A DNA stretch of 7,338 bases from CAXBYZ01 sp043826085 (GTDB lineage: Bacteria; Patescibacteriota; Microgenomatia; UBA1400; CG1-02-47-37). Shown here one piece after another: positions 1 through 4,902 of this stretch (the first letter of the stretch is position 1; every line of letters begins with the position of its first letter). The notes beneath the pieces were generated by a model that was not told the origin of the DNA, did no database searches, and worked only from the letters and a program-made list of their open reading frames with translations. The position numbers were made by a program, and so were the translations under genes. The DNA lies in contig JBDRQW010000008.1 of assembly GCA_043826085.1 (NCBI GenBank), forward strand, positions 1 to 7,338, in the 5' to 3' direction.

Positions 1-1439
1 TCCCACAAACCACTGCCTTTTAATTTAATCCTTAAAATTTCACTACCATTATTAATAAACAATTCATCGCCAACAAACTGATTGACTCCCCGGGGTGGAA
101 CCCTGCCTCGCCGGTAGGCAGGTTGTTTACTCCCCGGGGTGGCAATATCAATCACATAATGCTTTTCCACTCCACTTGCTTTTACCGCCAAATAATCCAC
201 TACCATTAACTTGCCATTAACCATCGCCCCAATATATTTTTTATCAAAAGAAAATATCGCCTTAACCCCATTTCCCAAAGCAGTGTACCTCACCTTACTC
301 TTCTCAACCAAATCATAAAAATAACTACCACTACTATCACTATAAAAAATCGTCTTATCATTTAAATAAGCCAAACTACTAACCTCACTATCAACTACTT
401 CCCTGGCCACCATATCACCATCACTACAAACCACCTGATAAACTTTATAATCTCCCTCAAACACTTTCCCCGCCATCACCAAGATATTTGAATTTAAAAA
501 ATCCACCAGCATATCTTTTAACTCCAACCTATACCCATCCACCAACACACTCCCCTCACCGCAAGTTTTTGACTTATATTTAAACTCATCACCTTGTTTA
601 TAAACAATCGTCTCCCCGTCAGCTGACAACCTATACTCGCCAACTTCATAAACCCAATCCATAGCCAACTTAACTATCCTTGTTTTAATATCAAACTCTT
701 TTAAATCATCATCTTTCAGAAAATACAGCTTATCAACCTTCAGGGAGACTCCCTGAAGTTTAGAGTTAGACCAACCCGCCAATCTTGCCAAATCAGAATC
801 ATAGAACAAAATCTTATCACTAACCTCAAACACCAACAAAGACTCCGGGTTGTATTCCACCATCCCTATCTTGCTATAATATCCCTCTGAATCCAAAACA
901 ATTTTCTGCCACAAACTTGGCAAAAACTCTTTTAACTCACCCTGCCCAACCTGATACATGCCCGGAAAACTAAACTCACCCTCATCAATACTATCTTTGG
1001 CATAATTATCAAAACTAACTTCATACTCACCCTCGGCCAAATCATCTATAATCACCTGCCCCAAAACATTGGCCGGCACCGTCCTTAAAATCTGAACTTC
1101 GCCCGATTTTCTAATAGAAACCGAAACCCCGCTAAAAACCTTTTCTTTATAACCAAAAACACTATCATTATCCTCATCTAAATAAAACAACCAAATCATT
1201 TGACCCGGCTTTTTCTCAATTAACTTGGCCCTTTCACTTAAAGACTCTCTCTCCTCTTCAACTATAACCTTATCTTTCTTTTCCAAAAAATTCACCAACC
1301 CTCCCATAAATATTAACAATGCCAAAACAACCACCACCATTAACCTAAATACTTGCTTTTTATTCAAAGACTTTTTTTGCACTTCTTTTACATCTTCATT
1401 TATATTCAATTCATTAACATCCGGTAAAAAATCCTGCAT
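1..1439 (-). CDS. Membrane-anchored beta-rich (propeller-like) protein, 3' end off the window
   Basis: An open frame runs on the minus strand from ATG at 1439 to the window edge without a stop, giving 479 complete codons; the C terminus is missing. Residues 1-29 are polar and cytoplasmic in character, and residues 30-52 (VFRLMVVVVLALLIFMGGLV) form one transmembrane helix. A charged, probably helical stretch follows to about residue 78. Residues 81-150 start with WLFYLDEDNDSVFGYKEKVFSGV, which resembles the 'D.n.dG...gE.glsGV.V' opening of SdrD-B/prealbumin-like domains and ends in a GEYEV strand. The rest is short beta-strand repeats with aromatic and Asp/Gly turns (for example YNPESLLVFEV, LSADGETIVYK), as in TolB-like propellers. 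I infer an extracytoplasmic surface or sensor protein; the exact function is unknown. It is divergent from the PEGA protein at 1469, which has the same anchor-plus-propeller plan. Two palindromes lie inside the frame (85-142 and 738-758). No Shine-Dalgarno sequence is visible before the ATG. Confidence 0.85.
   Translation of the reverse strand, partial: MQDFLPDVNELNINEDVKEVQKKSLNKKQVFRLMVVVVLALLIFMGGLVNFLEKKDKVIVEEERESLSERAKLIEKKPGQMIWLFYLDEDNDSVFGYKEKVFSGVSVSIRKSGEVQILRTVPANVLGQVIIDDLAEGEYEVSFDNYAKDSIDEGEFSFPGMYQVGQGELKEFLPSLWQKIVLDSEGYYSKIGMVEYNPESLLVFEVSDKILFYDSDLARLAGWSNSKLQGVSLKVDKLYFLKDDDLKEFDIKTRIVKLAMDWVYEVGEYRLSADGETIVYKQGDEFKYKSKTCGEGSVLVDGYRLELKDMLVDFLNSNILVMAGKVFEGDYKVYQVVCSDGDMVAREVVDSEVSSLAYLNDKTIFYSDSSGSYFYDLVEKSKVRYTALGNGVKAIFSFDKKYIGAMVNGKLMVVDYLAVKASGVEKHYVIDIATPGSKQPAYRRGRVPPRGVNQFVGDELFINNGSEILRIKLKGSGLW
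85..142 (-). repeat. In-frame palindromic element, CCTGCC-core family
   Basis: Two direct copies of the near-palindrome ACTCCCCGGGGTGG (85-98 and 129-142) flank an inner hairpin, CCTGCCT (102-108) with AGGCAGG (116-122). Read on the coding (minus) strand, the order is outer arm, AACCTGCCT, AGGCAGGGTTCC, outer arm. This is the architecture and orientation of the two tsaD copies at 5215-5270 and 5446-5501. It is translated as ATPGSKQPAYRRGRVPPRGV, which aligns with TPGVKPACAGREVPTPGV in TsaD. It adds about 19 residues (about 433-452) to the protein. Confidence 0.85.
738..758. repeat. Short perfect palindrome inside coding sequence
   Basis: CTTCAGGGAG (738-747) and CTCCCTGAAG (749-758) are perfect 10-bp inverted arms with a 1-bp spacer. 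It lies in frame in the minus-strand membrane protein gene and encodes KLQGVSLK between two propeller-like strands. It is GC-richer than its surroundings. It is not clearly a member of either repeat family in the window, and selection on the mRNA structure is an alternative explanation. Confidence 0.6.
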
Positions 1440-1451
1440 TACTAAAAGTAT

Positions 1452-1457
1452 AGTATA
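1452..1457 (-). promoter_or_regulatory. Possible -10 box for the minus-strand membrane protein gene
   Basis: On the minus strand TATACT (1457-1452) lies 12 nt before the ATG at 1439, so a transcript would have a leader of only about 6 nt. A second candidate, TATTAT, lies at 1460-1455. It shares the 29-bp intergenic gap with the oppositely directed -10 box of the PEGA gene, so the two promoters physically overlap. No convincing -35 element is visible. Confidence 0.45.
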
Positions 1458-1459
1458 AT
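1454..1459 (+). promoter_or_regulatory. -10 box (TATAAT) for the PEGA-domain gene
   Basis: TATAAT sits 9 nt before the ATG at 1469, placing the predicted transcript start at or a few nt before the start codon. No Shine-Dalgarno sequence is present. The context TATAGTATAATAAG closely resembles the tsaD promoter context TATACTATAATAAG (4885-4898). Confidence 0.55.
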
Positions 1460-1468
1460 AAGAAGCTT

Positions 1469-2779
1469 ATGAAAAGAACCCCGCGACTACTCATCATTAT
1501 CATCGTCATTACCATACTAATTTCCGGAACCCTGCTGGCCATCAGAATTGCCAAAGGCTATAGACCGTCAATTGCCAACAAAGTTTTTGAAGGCACCGGC
1601 TTGCTCTCAGCTAATTCATTTCCTCGTGGCGCCAGTGTTTTTATTAATGACAAGCTTACCACTGCCACCGATGACACCATTAATCTGCCACCGGGAGAAT
1701 ATAGAATTAAAATTGCCAAAGACGGCTATATTCCTTGGGAAAAAACTCTTATTTTAGAGCCTGAGCTTGTCACTCAAACCGATACCAGATTATTTCCATC
1801 TGTCCCTGATCTAAAACCCCTTACTTTTACCGGAGCCTCAAACCTCACCCCCTCCCCTGATGGCCAAAAAATCGCTTTTACCGTTGAAAACGCTACCACT
1901 TCAGACAAAAATGGACTTTACATTATTGATCTTTTAGACCGACCCTTCTCCTTAAACTCAGACCCCCGGCAAATCACCAGAAACTCTCAAAAGTTCGACT
2001 ACTCCTTGGCCAAATTCACTTGGGCACCTGACTCAACTCAAATTATCGCTACTTTTGAGGAAGCTAATCTTATCTTATCCGCCGGCAATTTTAATGATAT
2101 AAAAGATCAAAAAGACATCACCGCCAGCTTACCTCTTCTACTTAAAGAATGGAACGCCACCTTAGACAAAAAAGAACACGAAAGATTACTTGAATTGCCG
2201 GATTTTATGCAACAAATAGCCACTGCCTCGGCCACTGCCGTCTACTTTTCCCCAAACGAAGACATGCTAATCTATACTGCCACTGCTTCCGCTCAAATCC
2301 CGGAAAACTTAATCATCCCCCTCCCTGCCAGCTCCACCCAAGAACAAAATAGAAACCTTGAAGCCGGCAATATCTATATTTACGACATTGAAGAAGATAG
2401 AAATTTCTTGGTCTCTAAAGGTGACTCCTTAACAGGAAAATCCGAGGGGTTCGGAACTTCAGCAAGTACTCTTGCGATCCCGACGAACGTCGGGACTAGT
2501 TCCGAACCTTCTGCATTAACGTCCCTCACCAACCGCTACTCCCCTTTAAACATTCAAAACATCCAATGGTACCCAAACTCCAAACACATTATTATTGTTA
2601 ACCAAGAATCCATTGTTATTGCCGAATATGATAACACCAATCACCACACCATCTACGCCGGACCATTTGCCAACAATTTTGCTTACCCTTGGCCCGATGG
2701 CAATCGTTTAATAATCCTCGCCTCCCTAAACGGTGGCTCCAATCTCCCCCCAAACCTCTACTCAATTAACTTAAAATAA
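1469..2779 (+). CDS. PEGA-domain membrane-anchored propeller-like protein
   Basis: The 436-aa product has a short basic N terminus (MKRTPR) and one transmembrane helix at about residues 7-27, so it is probably anchored with the bulk outside the cytoplasm. Residues about 42-112 match the PEGA domain: a FPRGASVFINDKL strand-turn, then LPPGEYRIKIAKDGYIPWEKTL, where PGEY is the diagnostic turn. From about residue 120 there are repeated strands of the TolB/WD40-like kind (LTPSPDGQKIAFTVE, FTWAPDSTQIIATFE, VYFSPNEDMLIYTA, IQWYPNSKHIIIVN), suggesting a beta-propeller. The substrate or partner is unknown; envelope binding is an inference from the family. Residues about 327-347 are encoded by an inserted palindromic element (2448-2508) in a loop between strands. 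The ATG is 9 nt after a -10 box with no Shine-Dalgarno sequence. The gene is divergent from a similarly built protein and 34 bp upstream of tsaC-tsaE, without an obvious terminator. Confidence 0.85.
   Translation: MKRTPRLLIIIIVITILISGTLLAIRIAKGYRPSIANKVFEGTGLLSANSFPRGASVFINDKLTTATDDTINLPPGEYRIKIAKDGYIPWEKTLILEPELVTQTDTRLFPSVPDLKPLTFTGASNLTPSPDGQKIAFTVENATTSDKNGLYIIDLLDRPFSLNSDPRQITRNSQKFDYSLAKFTWAPDSTQIIATFEEANLILSAGNFNDIKDQKDITASLPLLLKEWNATLDKKEHERLLELPDFMQQIATASATAVYFSPNEDMLIYTATASAQIPENLIIPLPASSTQEQNRNLEAGNIYIYDIEEDRNFLVSKGDSLTGKSEGFGTSASTLAIPTNVGTSSEPSALTSLTNRYSPLNIQNIQWYPNSKHIIIVNQESIVIAEYDNTNHHTIYAGPFANNFAYPWPDGNRLIILASLNGGSNLPPNLYSINLK
2448..2508 (+). repeat. In-frame palindromic element, GGTTCSGAAC family
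   Basis: Outer arms GGTTCGGAACT (2448-2458) and AGTTCCGAACC (2498-2508) are perfect inverted repeats. Inside are two further hairpins: GCAAG/CTTGC (2462-2475), and TCCCGACG (2478-2485) with CGTCGGGA (2488-2495). The whole element could fold as a three-stem cruciform or RNA. It is translated in frame as FGTSASTLAIPTNVGTSSEP. The end peptide SSEPS recurs in the TsaC-TsaE linker and in TsaD. Confidence 0.9.
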
Positions 2780-2781
2780 CC

Positions 2782-2787
2782 TATAGT
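2782..2787 (+). promoter_or_regulatory. Possible -10 box upstream of tsaC-tsaE
   Basis: TATAGT matches the TATAAT consensus in five of six positions and lies in the 34-bp gap after the PEGA gene. It is 26 nt from the ATG at 2814, unlike the 6-9 nt seen at the other start codons here; the palindrome at 2792-2808 accounts for most of the difference. Read-through from the PEGA gene is also possible. Confidence 0.3.
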
Positions 2788-2791
2788 TAGT

Positions 2792-2808
2792 CAAGGTTCG
2801 TAACCTTG
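2792..2808. repeat. Short intergenic palindrome before tsaC-tsaE
   Basis: CAAGGTT (2792-2798) and AACCTTG (2802-2808) form a 7-bp stem around CGT. Its 15-nt core AAGGTTCGTAACCTT is the exact reverse complement of the core of the palindrome between the two tRNA genes (6410-6424). It ends 5 nt before the tsaC-tsaE start codon. It has no following U-tract, so it is not a standard terminator for the PEGA gene, but it could shape translation initiation. Confidence 0.75.
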
Positions 2809-2813
2809 AGTGA

Positions 2814-3980
2814 ATGAAAATCGTCAAGCTCACTTCTACCAATCGCTCTAAAATAATTACTCAAGCTATTAAAACTCTTAAAACCAACGGCTTAATCATC
2901 TATCCCACTGAAACTTGCTATGGTGCCGGTGTTGACGCTACCAATCAAAAAGCCGTTAACAAACTTCTTTCTTACAAAACTTTTCGTCAAGGTAAACCAC
3001 TATCAATTGCAGTTGCCAACCAAACTATGGCATCAAAATATATCATACCTAATACTACTGCTCTAAACCTATACACTAAATTCTTGCCCGGACCTTTAAC
3101 CGTAATTTCTCGCGGTCTAAATAAAGTCGCCAAAAAAGTTCAATCTGAAACAGGTACTCTCGGTGTTCGTATCCCCGACTACCCTTTAATTATTAAAATT
3201 ATTACTAAACTCAATCGCCCCATCACCGCCACCTCAGCCAATGCCTCTTACAAAAAACGTCCCTATTCTATTAAAGATATTCTAAAAAACACCAGCAAAA
3301 AACAGCAAAGCTTGATTGATCTAATTATTGATGCCGGAACTCTCCCTAAGCGTCCAACCTCCACTATAGTTGACACCACCCTCGACGACTTACTCGTCCT
3401 TAGGAAGGGTGGTTCCGAACTTTCAGCGGCCTGCAACGCAGTGAAAGGCAGTTCGGAACCTTCTATGAAGAACTCGATTCACTCCCGGAGTGAGAACTTC
3501 TTTCACTCCGAGAGTGTCCAACTCACCACCACCTCCCCCAAACAAACAATAAACCTCGCCCAAACCTTAATGCTAAAACATTGGAACACCCTACAAAAAC
3601 AACCTTTAATGTTTCTTTTAGTCGGTGAACTAGGCACCGGCAAAACCCAATTTTGTAAAGGCATTGGCAAATTTTTAAAAATCAAACAAATAATCGCCTC
3701 ACCAACCTACACTATAGAAAAAGAGTATCCCTACACTCGCCACTCAATCAAGGGCCTCTTTCTCCACCTTGACACTTGGCGTATCCAAAACATTGAAGAA
3801 CTTGACCAACTAAATCTTAAATCACGTCTCAAACCCAAAACAATCATCGCTATCGAATGGGCCAACCGCACTTATAAACCCCTTCTTAGTCTTGCTAAAA
3901 AAACCAACGCCAAAGTTATTACAATAAAAATCTCTTCCGAATCTTCTCCATCTCATCGCCGGCTAACTTTTCACCTTTAA
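2814..3980 (+). CDS. tsaC-tsaE: Fused threonylcarbamoyl-AMP synthase (TsaC/Sua5-like) and TsaE ATPase
   Basis: The 388-aa product joins two enzymes of tRNA t6A synthesis. Residues 1 to about 199 are TsaC/YrdC-like, which makes threonylcarbamoyl-AMP from threonine, bicarbonate and ATP. Visible marks are IIYPTETCYGAG, YKTFRQGKPLSIAV, LPGPLTVI, GVRIPDYP, TATSANAS and the closing STIVDTTLDDLLVLRKG. Residues about 237-388 are TsaE: Walker A GELGTGKT (271-278), ASPTYTIEKEY, FLHLDTWRI and the IAIEWAN motif (E348, W349). Both parts have about normal family length, so neither is truncated. The linker, residues about 200-235, is encoded by two palindromic elements (3411-3460 and 3467-3516). Insertion may therefore have fused two formerly adjacent genes; an ancestral fusion later invaded is the alternative. 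The ATG is preceded only by weak GAGTG, right after a hairpin. The 3' end overlaps the opposing HIT gene by 62 bp. Confidence 0.93.
   Translation: MKIVKLTSTNRSKIITQAIKTLKTNGLIIYPTETCYGAGVDATNQKAVNKLLSYKTFRQGKPLSIAVANQTMASKYIIPNTTALNLYTKFLPGPLTVISRGLNKVAKKVQSETGTLGVRIPDYPLIIKIITKLNRPITATSANASYKKRPYSIKDILKNTSKKQQSLIDLIIDAGTLPKRPTSTIVDTTLDDLLVLRKGGSELSAACNAVKGSSEPSMKNSIHSRSENFFHSESVQLTTTSPKQTINLAQTLMLKHWNTLQKQPLMFLLVGELGTGKTQFCKGIGKFLKIKQIIASPTYTIEKEYPYTRHSIKGLFLHLDTWRIQNIEELDQLNLKSRLKPKTIIAIEWANRTYKPLLSLAKKTNAKVITIKISSESSPSHRRLTFHL
3411..3460 (+). repeat. In-frame palindromic element 1 in the TsaC-TsaE linker
   Basis: Arms GGTTCCGAACT (3411-3421) and AGTTCGGAACC (3450-3460) are perfect inverted repeats. 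An inner stem TTTCA/TGAAA with CTGC-AAC-GCAG fills the middle. By hand alignment it matches 5848-5897 in tsaD at 45 of 50 positions, on the same strand and in the same codon phase. It is translated as GSELSAACNAVKGSSEP, against GSELSAVCNEVKDSSEP in TsaD. Confidence 0.93.
3467..3516 (+). repeat. In-frame palindromic element 2 in the TsaC-TsaE linker
   Basis: A perfect CACTCCCGGAGTG near-palindrome (3480-3492) and a one-change partner CACTCCGAGAGTG (3504-3516) are separated by AGAACTTCTTT, and GAAG (3467-3470) can pair with the CTTC at 3497-3500. The ACTCC/GGAGTG units are those that end the tsaD elements at 5215 and 5446, but the inner CCTGCC hairpin is missing. It is read in a different codon phase from those copies (HSRSENFFHSESV). 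Confidence 0.75.
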
Positions 3981-4284
3981 GATTATCCTTTTTCCCCGGC
4001 ATCAAATGCACATGTGCGTGAGGTATTTCCCAACCAAATACTAATGATCTCACTCCTTCACCATTCACCTTCCGATGATTTCTGGCAATCTTGCCAACCA
4101 CTTCAAAATACTTACCCAAATTCGGACAATCCCAAACCCACTCCACATGCTCTTTGGGAATTACCAAAGTATGCCCCGTTGAATTTGGGAAAATATCCAA
4201 AAACGCCAAAAATTCCTCATCCTCATAAATCTTATAACACGGAATTTCACCTTTAACAATTTTGCAAAAAATACAGTCAAACAT
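3919..4284 (-). CDS. HIT-family nucleotide hydrolase/transferase
   Basis: The 121-aa product has normal length for a HIT (histidine triad) protein. The triad is HAHVHLMP at residues 89-96, where H91 corresponds to the family's catalytic histidine. FLAFLDIFPNSTGHTLVIPKEHV is the typical nucleotide-binding core, and C4 and C7 (CIFC) suggest the zinc-binding Hint/HinT-like subgroup. The family hydrolyses nucleoside phosphoramidates, aminoacyl-AMP or dinucleoside polyphosphates in the cytoplasm; the substrate here cannot be told. It is the second gene of an operon: its ATG overlaps the end of the NYN gene by 8 nt (ATGTTTGA), and GGAGGGG (4298-4292) gives a strong ribosome binding site. Its last 19 or so codons lie antisense to the 3' end of tsaC-tsaE, yet both C termini look normal for their families. 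Confidence 0.93.
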   Translation of the reverse strand: MFDCIFCKIVKGEIPCYKIYEDEEFLAFLDIFPNSTGHTLVIPKEHVEWVWDCPNLGKYFEVVGKIARNHRKVNGEGVRSLVFGWEIPHAHVHLMPGKKDNLKGEKLAGDEMEKIRKRFLL

Positions 4285-4810
4285 TAATAAACCCCTCCAC
4301 GTCTTTTTTTTCTAATATTATTGATCTTCTACAAGATTTTAACAGTGCATAGCTGGGTTTATGTTTAAAACCAACATAAACCACTTCTTTGTCCTCGTTT
4401 TGAACCGCTTCTATTGCTGGCACCAGATCAGAATCCGAACTAACCAAAATAAACTTATCATATTCATCTTTATATGCCCCCTTCAACATATCTACCACCA
4501 TTTGTACATCTACGCCCTTTTCATGATACTTGCCACCAGATTTTAATAAATATCCCAAAAAATACTCAATCTTTTGCTTTTTTAAATTCGCCAGTAACTT
4601 CCTTTGTTTCCTAAACATTTTCAATGATTTCTTGGAGCCATCTGTTCTAATTGCCCCAATATAATATTTAATCTTTAAATTAGTGTTTTTATCTAAAAGT
4701 GAATTAACCAAACCAGCATAATCATACTCAACCAACTTCTTAATCTTTAAATCTTTTAACTTGTAGTATAAATTACTACCATCAATTATAGTTAACACTC
4801 GTTTTTTCAT
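4277..4810 (-). CDS. NYN-domain (LabA/DUF88-like) putative ribonuclease
   Basis: The 177-aa product matches the NYN domain, a PIN-like nuclease fold. The acidic motifs are in order: IIDGSNLYY near the N terminus (D10, N13), KGVDVQMVVDML (D101, D107), and FILVSSDSDLVPAIEAV (D126, D128), followed by VVYVGF. In this family the aspartates bind metal for RNA cleavage, but many members are uncharacterised and the target here is unknown. It is basic in the middle (KKSLKMFRKQRKLLANLKKQK), consistent with nucleic-acid binding. It leads an operon with the HIT gene, overlapping it by 8 nt. The ATG at 4810 has no good Shine-Dalgarno sequence; an extended -10 box 8 nt before it suggests a leaderless or near-leaderless transcript. 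It carries no inserted palindromes, unlike its neighbours. Confidence 0.88.
   Translation of the reverse strand: MKKRVLTIIDGSNLYYKLKDLKIKKLVEYDYAGLVNSLLDKNTNLKIKYYIGAIRTDGSKKSLKMFRKQRKLLANLKKQKIEYFLGYLLKSGGKYHEKGVDVQMVVDMLKGAYKDEYDKFILVSSDSDLVPAIEAVQNEDKEVVYVGFKHKPSYALLKSCRRSIILEKKDVEGFINV
4292..4298 (-). promoter_or_regulatory. Shine-Dalgarno sequence of the HIT gene
   Basis: GGAGGGG on the minus strand lies 7 nt before the ATG at 4284, inside the last codons of the NYN gene. With the 8-nt gene overlap it supports translational coupling and fixes this start. It contrasts with the leaderless-looking starts of operon-leading genes here. Confidence 0.75.
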
Positions 4811-4818
4811 ACAAAATC

Positions 4819-4847
4819 ATCATAGCACCAAAAAAAATACCCTGCAA
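4819..4847 (-). promoter_or_regulatory. Likely promoter of the NYN-HIT operon
   Basis: On the minus strand a -35-like TTGCAG (4847-4842), a 17-nt spacer and TATGAT (4824-4819), preceded by the extended -10 TG, end 8 nt before the ATG at 4810. The expected transcript start is at or next to the start codon. The -35 element coincides with one arm of the hairpin at 4840-4868. Confidence 0.5.
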
Positions 4848-4868
4848 AGAGCAAAAGCTGTTGCAGGG
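4830..4868 (-). terminator. Terminator-like hairpin with U8 tract in the NYN/tsaD intergenic region
   Basis: CCCTGCAA (4840-4847) and TTGCAGGG (4861-4868) form a perfect 8-bp stem with a 13-nt loop. Read on the minus strand it is followed by TA and eight U (4837-4830), the form of an intrinsic terminator. It stands upstream of the NYN gene, not after a minus-strand gene. It could attenuate transcripts started at the distal -10 box at 4889-4884, block stray antisense transcription from tsaD, or be a coincidence of the promoter sequence. Confidence 0.45.
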
Positions 4869-4883
4869 GGTTTTAGTAACCCT

Positions 4884-4889
4884 ATTATA
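4884..4889 (-). promoter_or_regulatory. Distal minus-strand -10 box facing the NYN operon
   Basis: TATAAT on the minus strand (4889-4884) lies one base from the plus-strand TATAAT at 4891-4896, making a back-to-back pair. A transcript from here would pass through the terminator-like hairpin before reaching the NYN start. No clear -35 element is visible, so it may only reflect the symmetry of the tsaD promoter. Confidence 0.3.
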
Positions 4890-4890
4890 C

Positions 4891-4896
4891 TATAAT
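4891..4896 (+). promoter_or_regulatory. -10 box of tsaD, leaderless start
   Basis: TATAAT is followed by exactly 6 nt and then the ATG at 4903, so the expected transcript start is the start codon itself. No Shine-Dalgarno sequence lies between. The surrounding TATACTATAATAAG resembles the PEGA gene promoter. Confidence 0.6.
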
Positions 4897-4902
4897 AAGC
4901 CT

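Noticed and set aside
1225..1458. Plus-strand 77-codon open frame near the left end.
   Set aside because: It is antisense to the anchor region of the minus-strand membrane protein gene, which continues open to the window edge and has clear protein-like features.
3937..3960. SSESSPSH near the end of TsaE as another copy of the SSEPS element end.
   Set aside because: There are no paired arms, and the bases also encode a normal HIT C terminus on the other strand. The similarity is a few serine codons.
4861..4902. N-terminal extension of TsaD from TTG 4861 (14 extra residues).
   Set aside because: It starts inside a hairpin upstream of the -10 box, and TsaD proteins begin right at the ILAIDTSCDET strand. 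ATG 4903 fits the family and the promoter.
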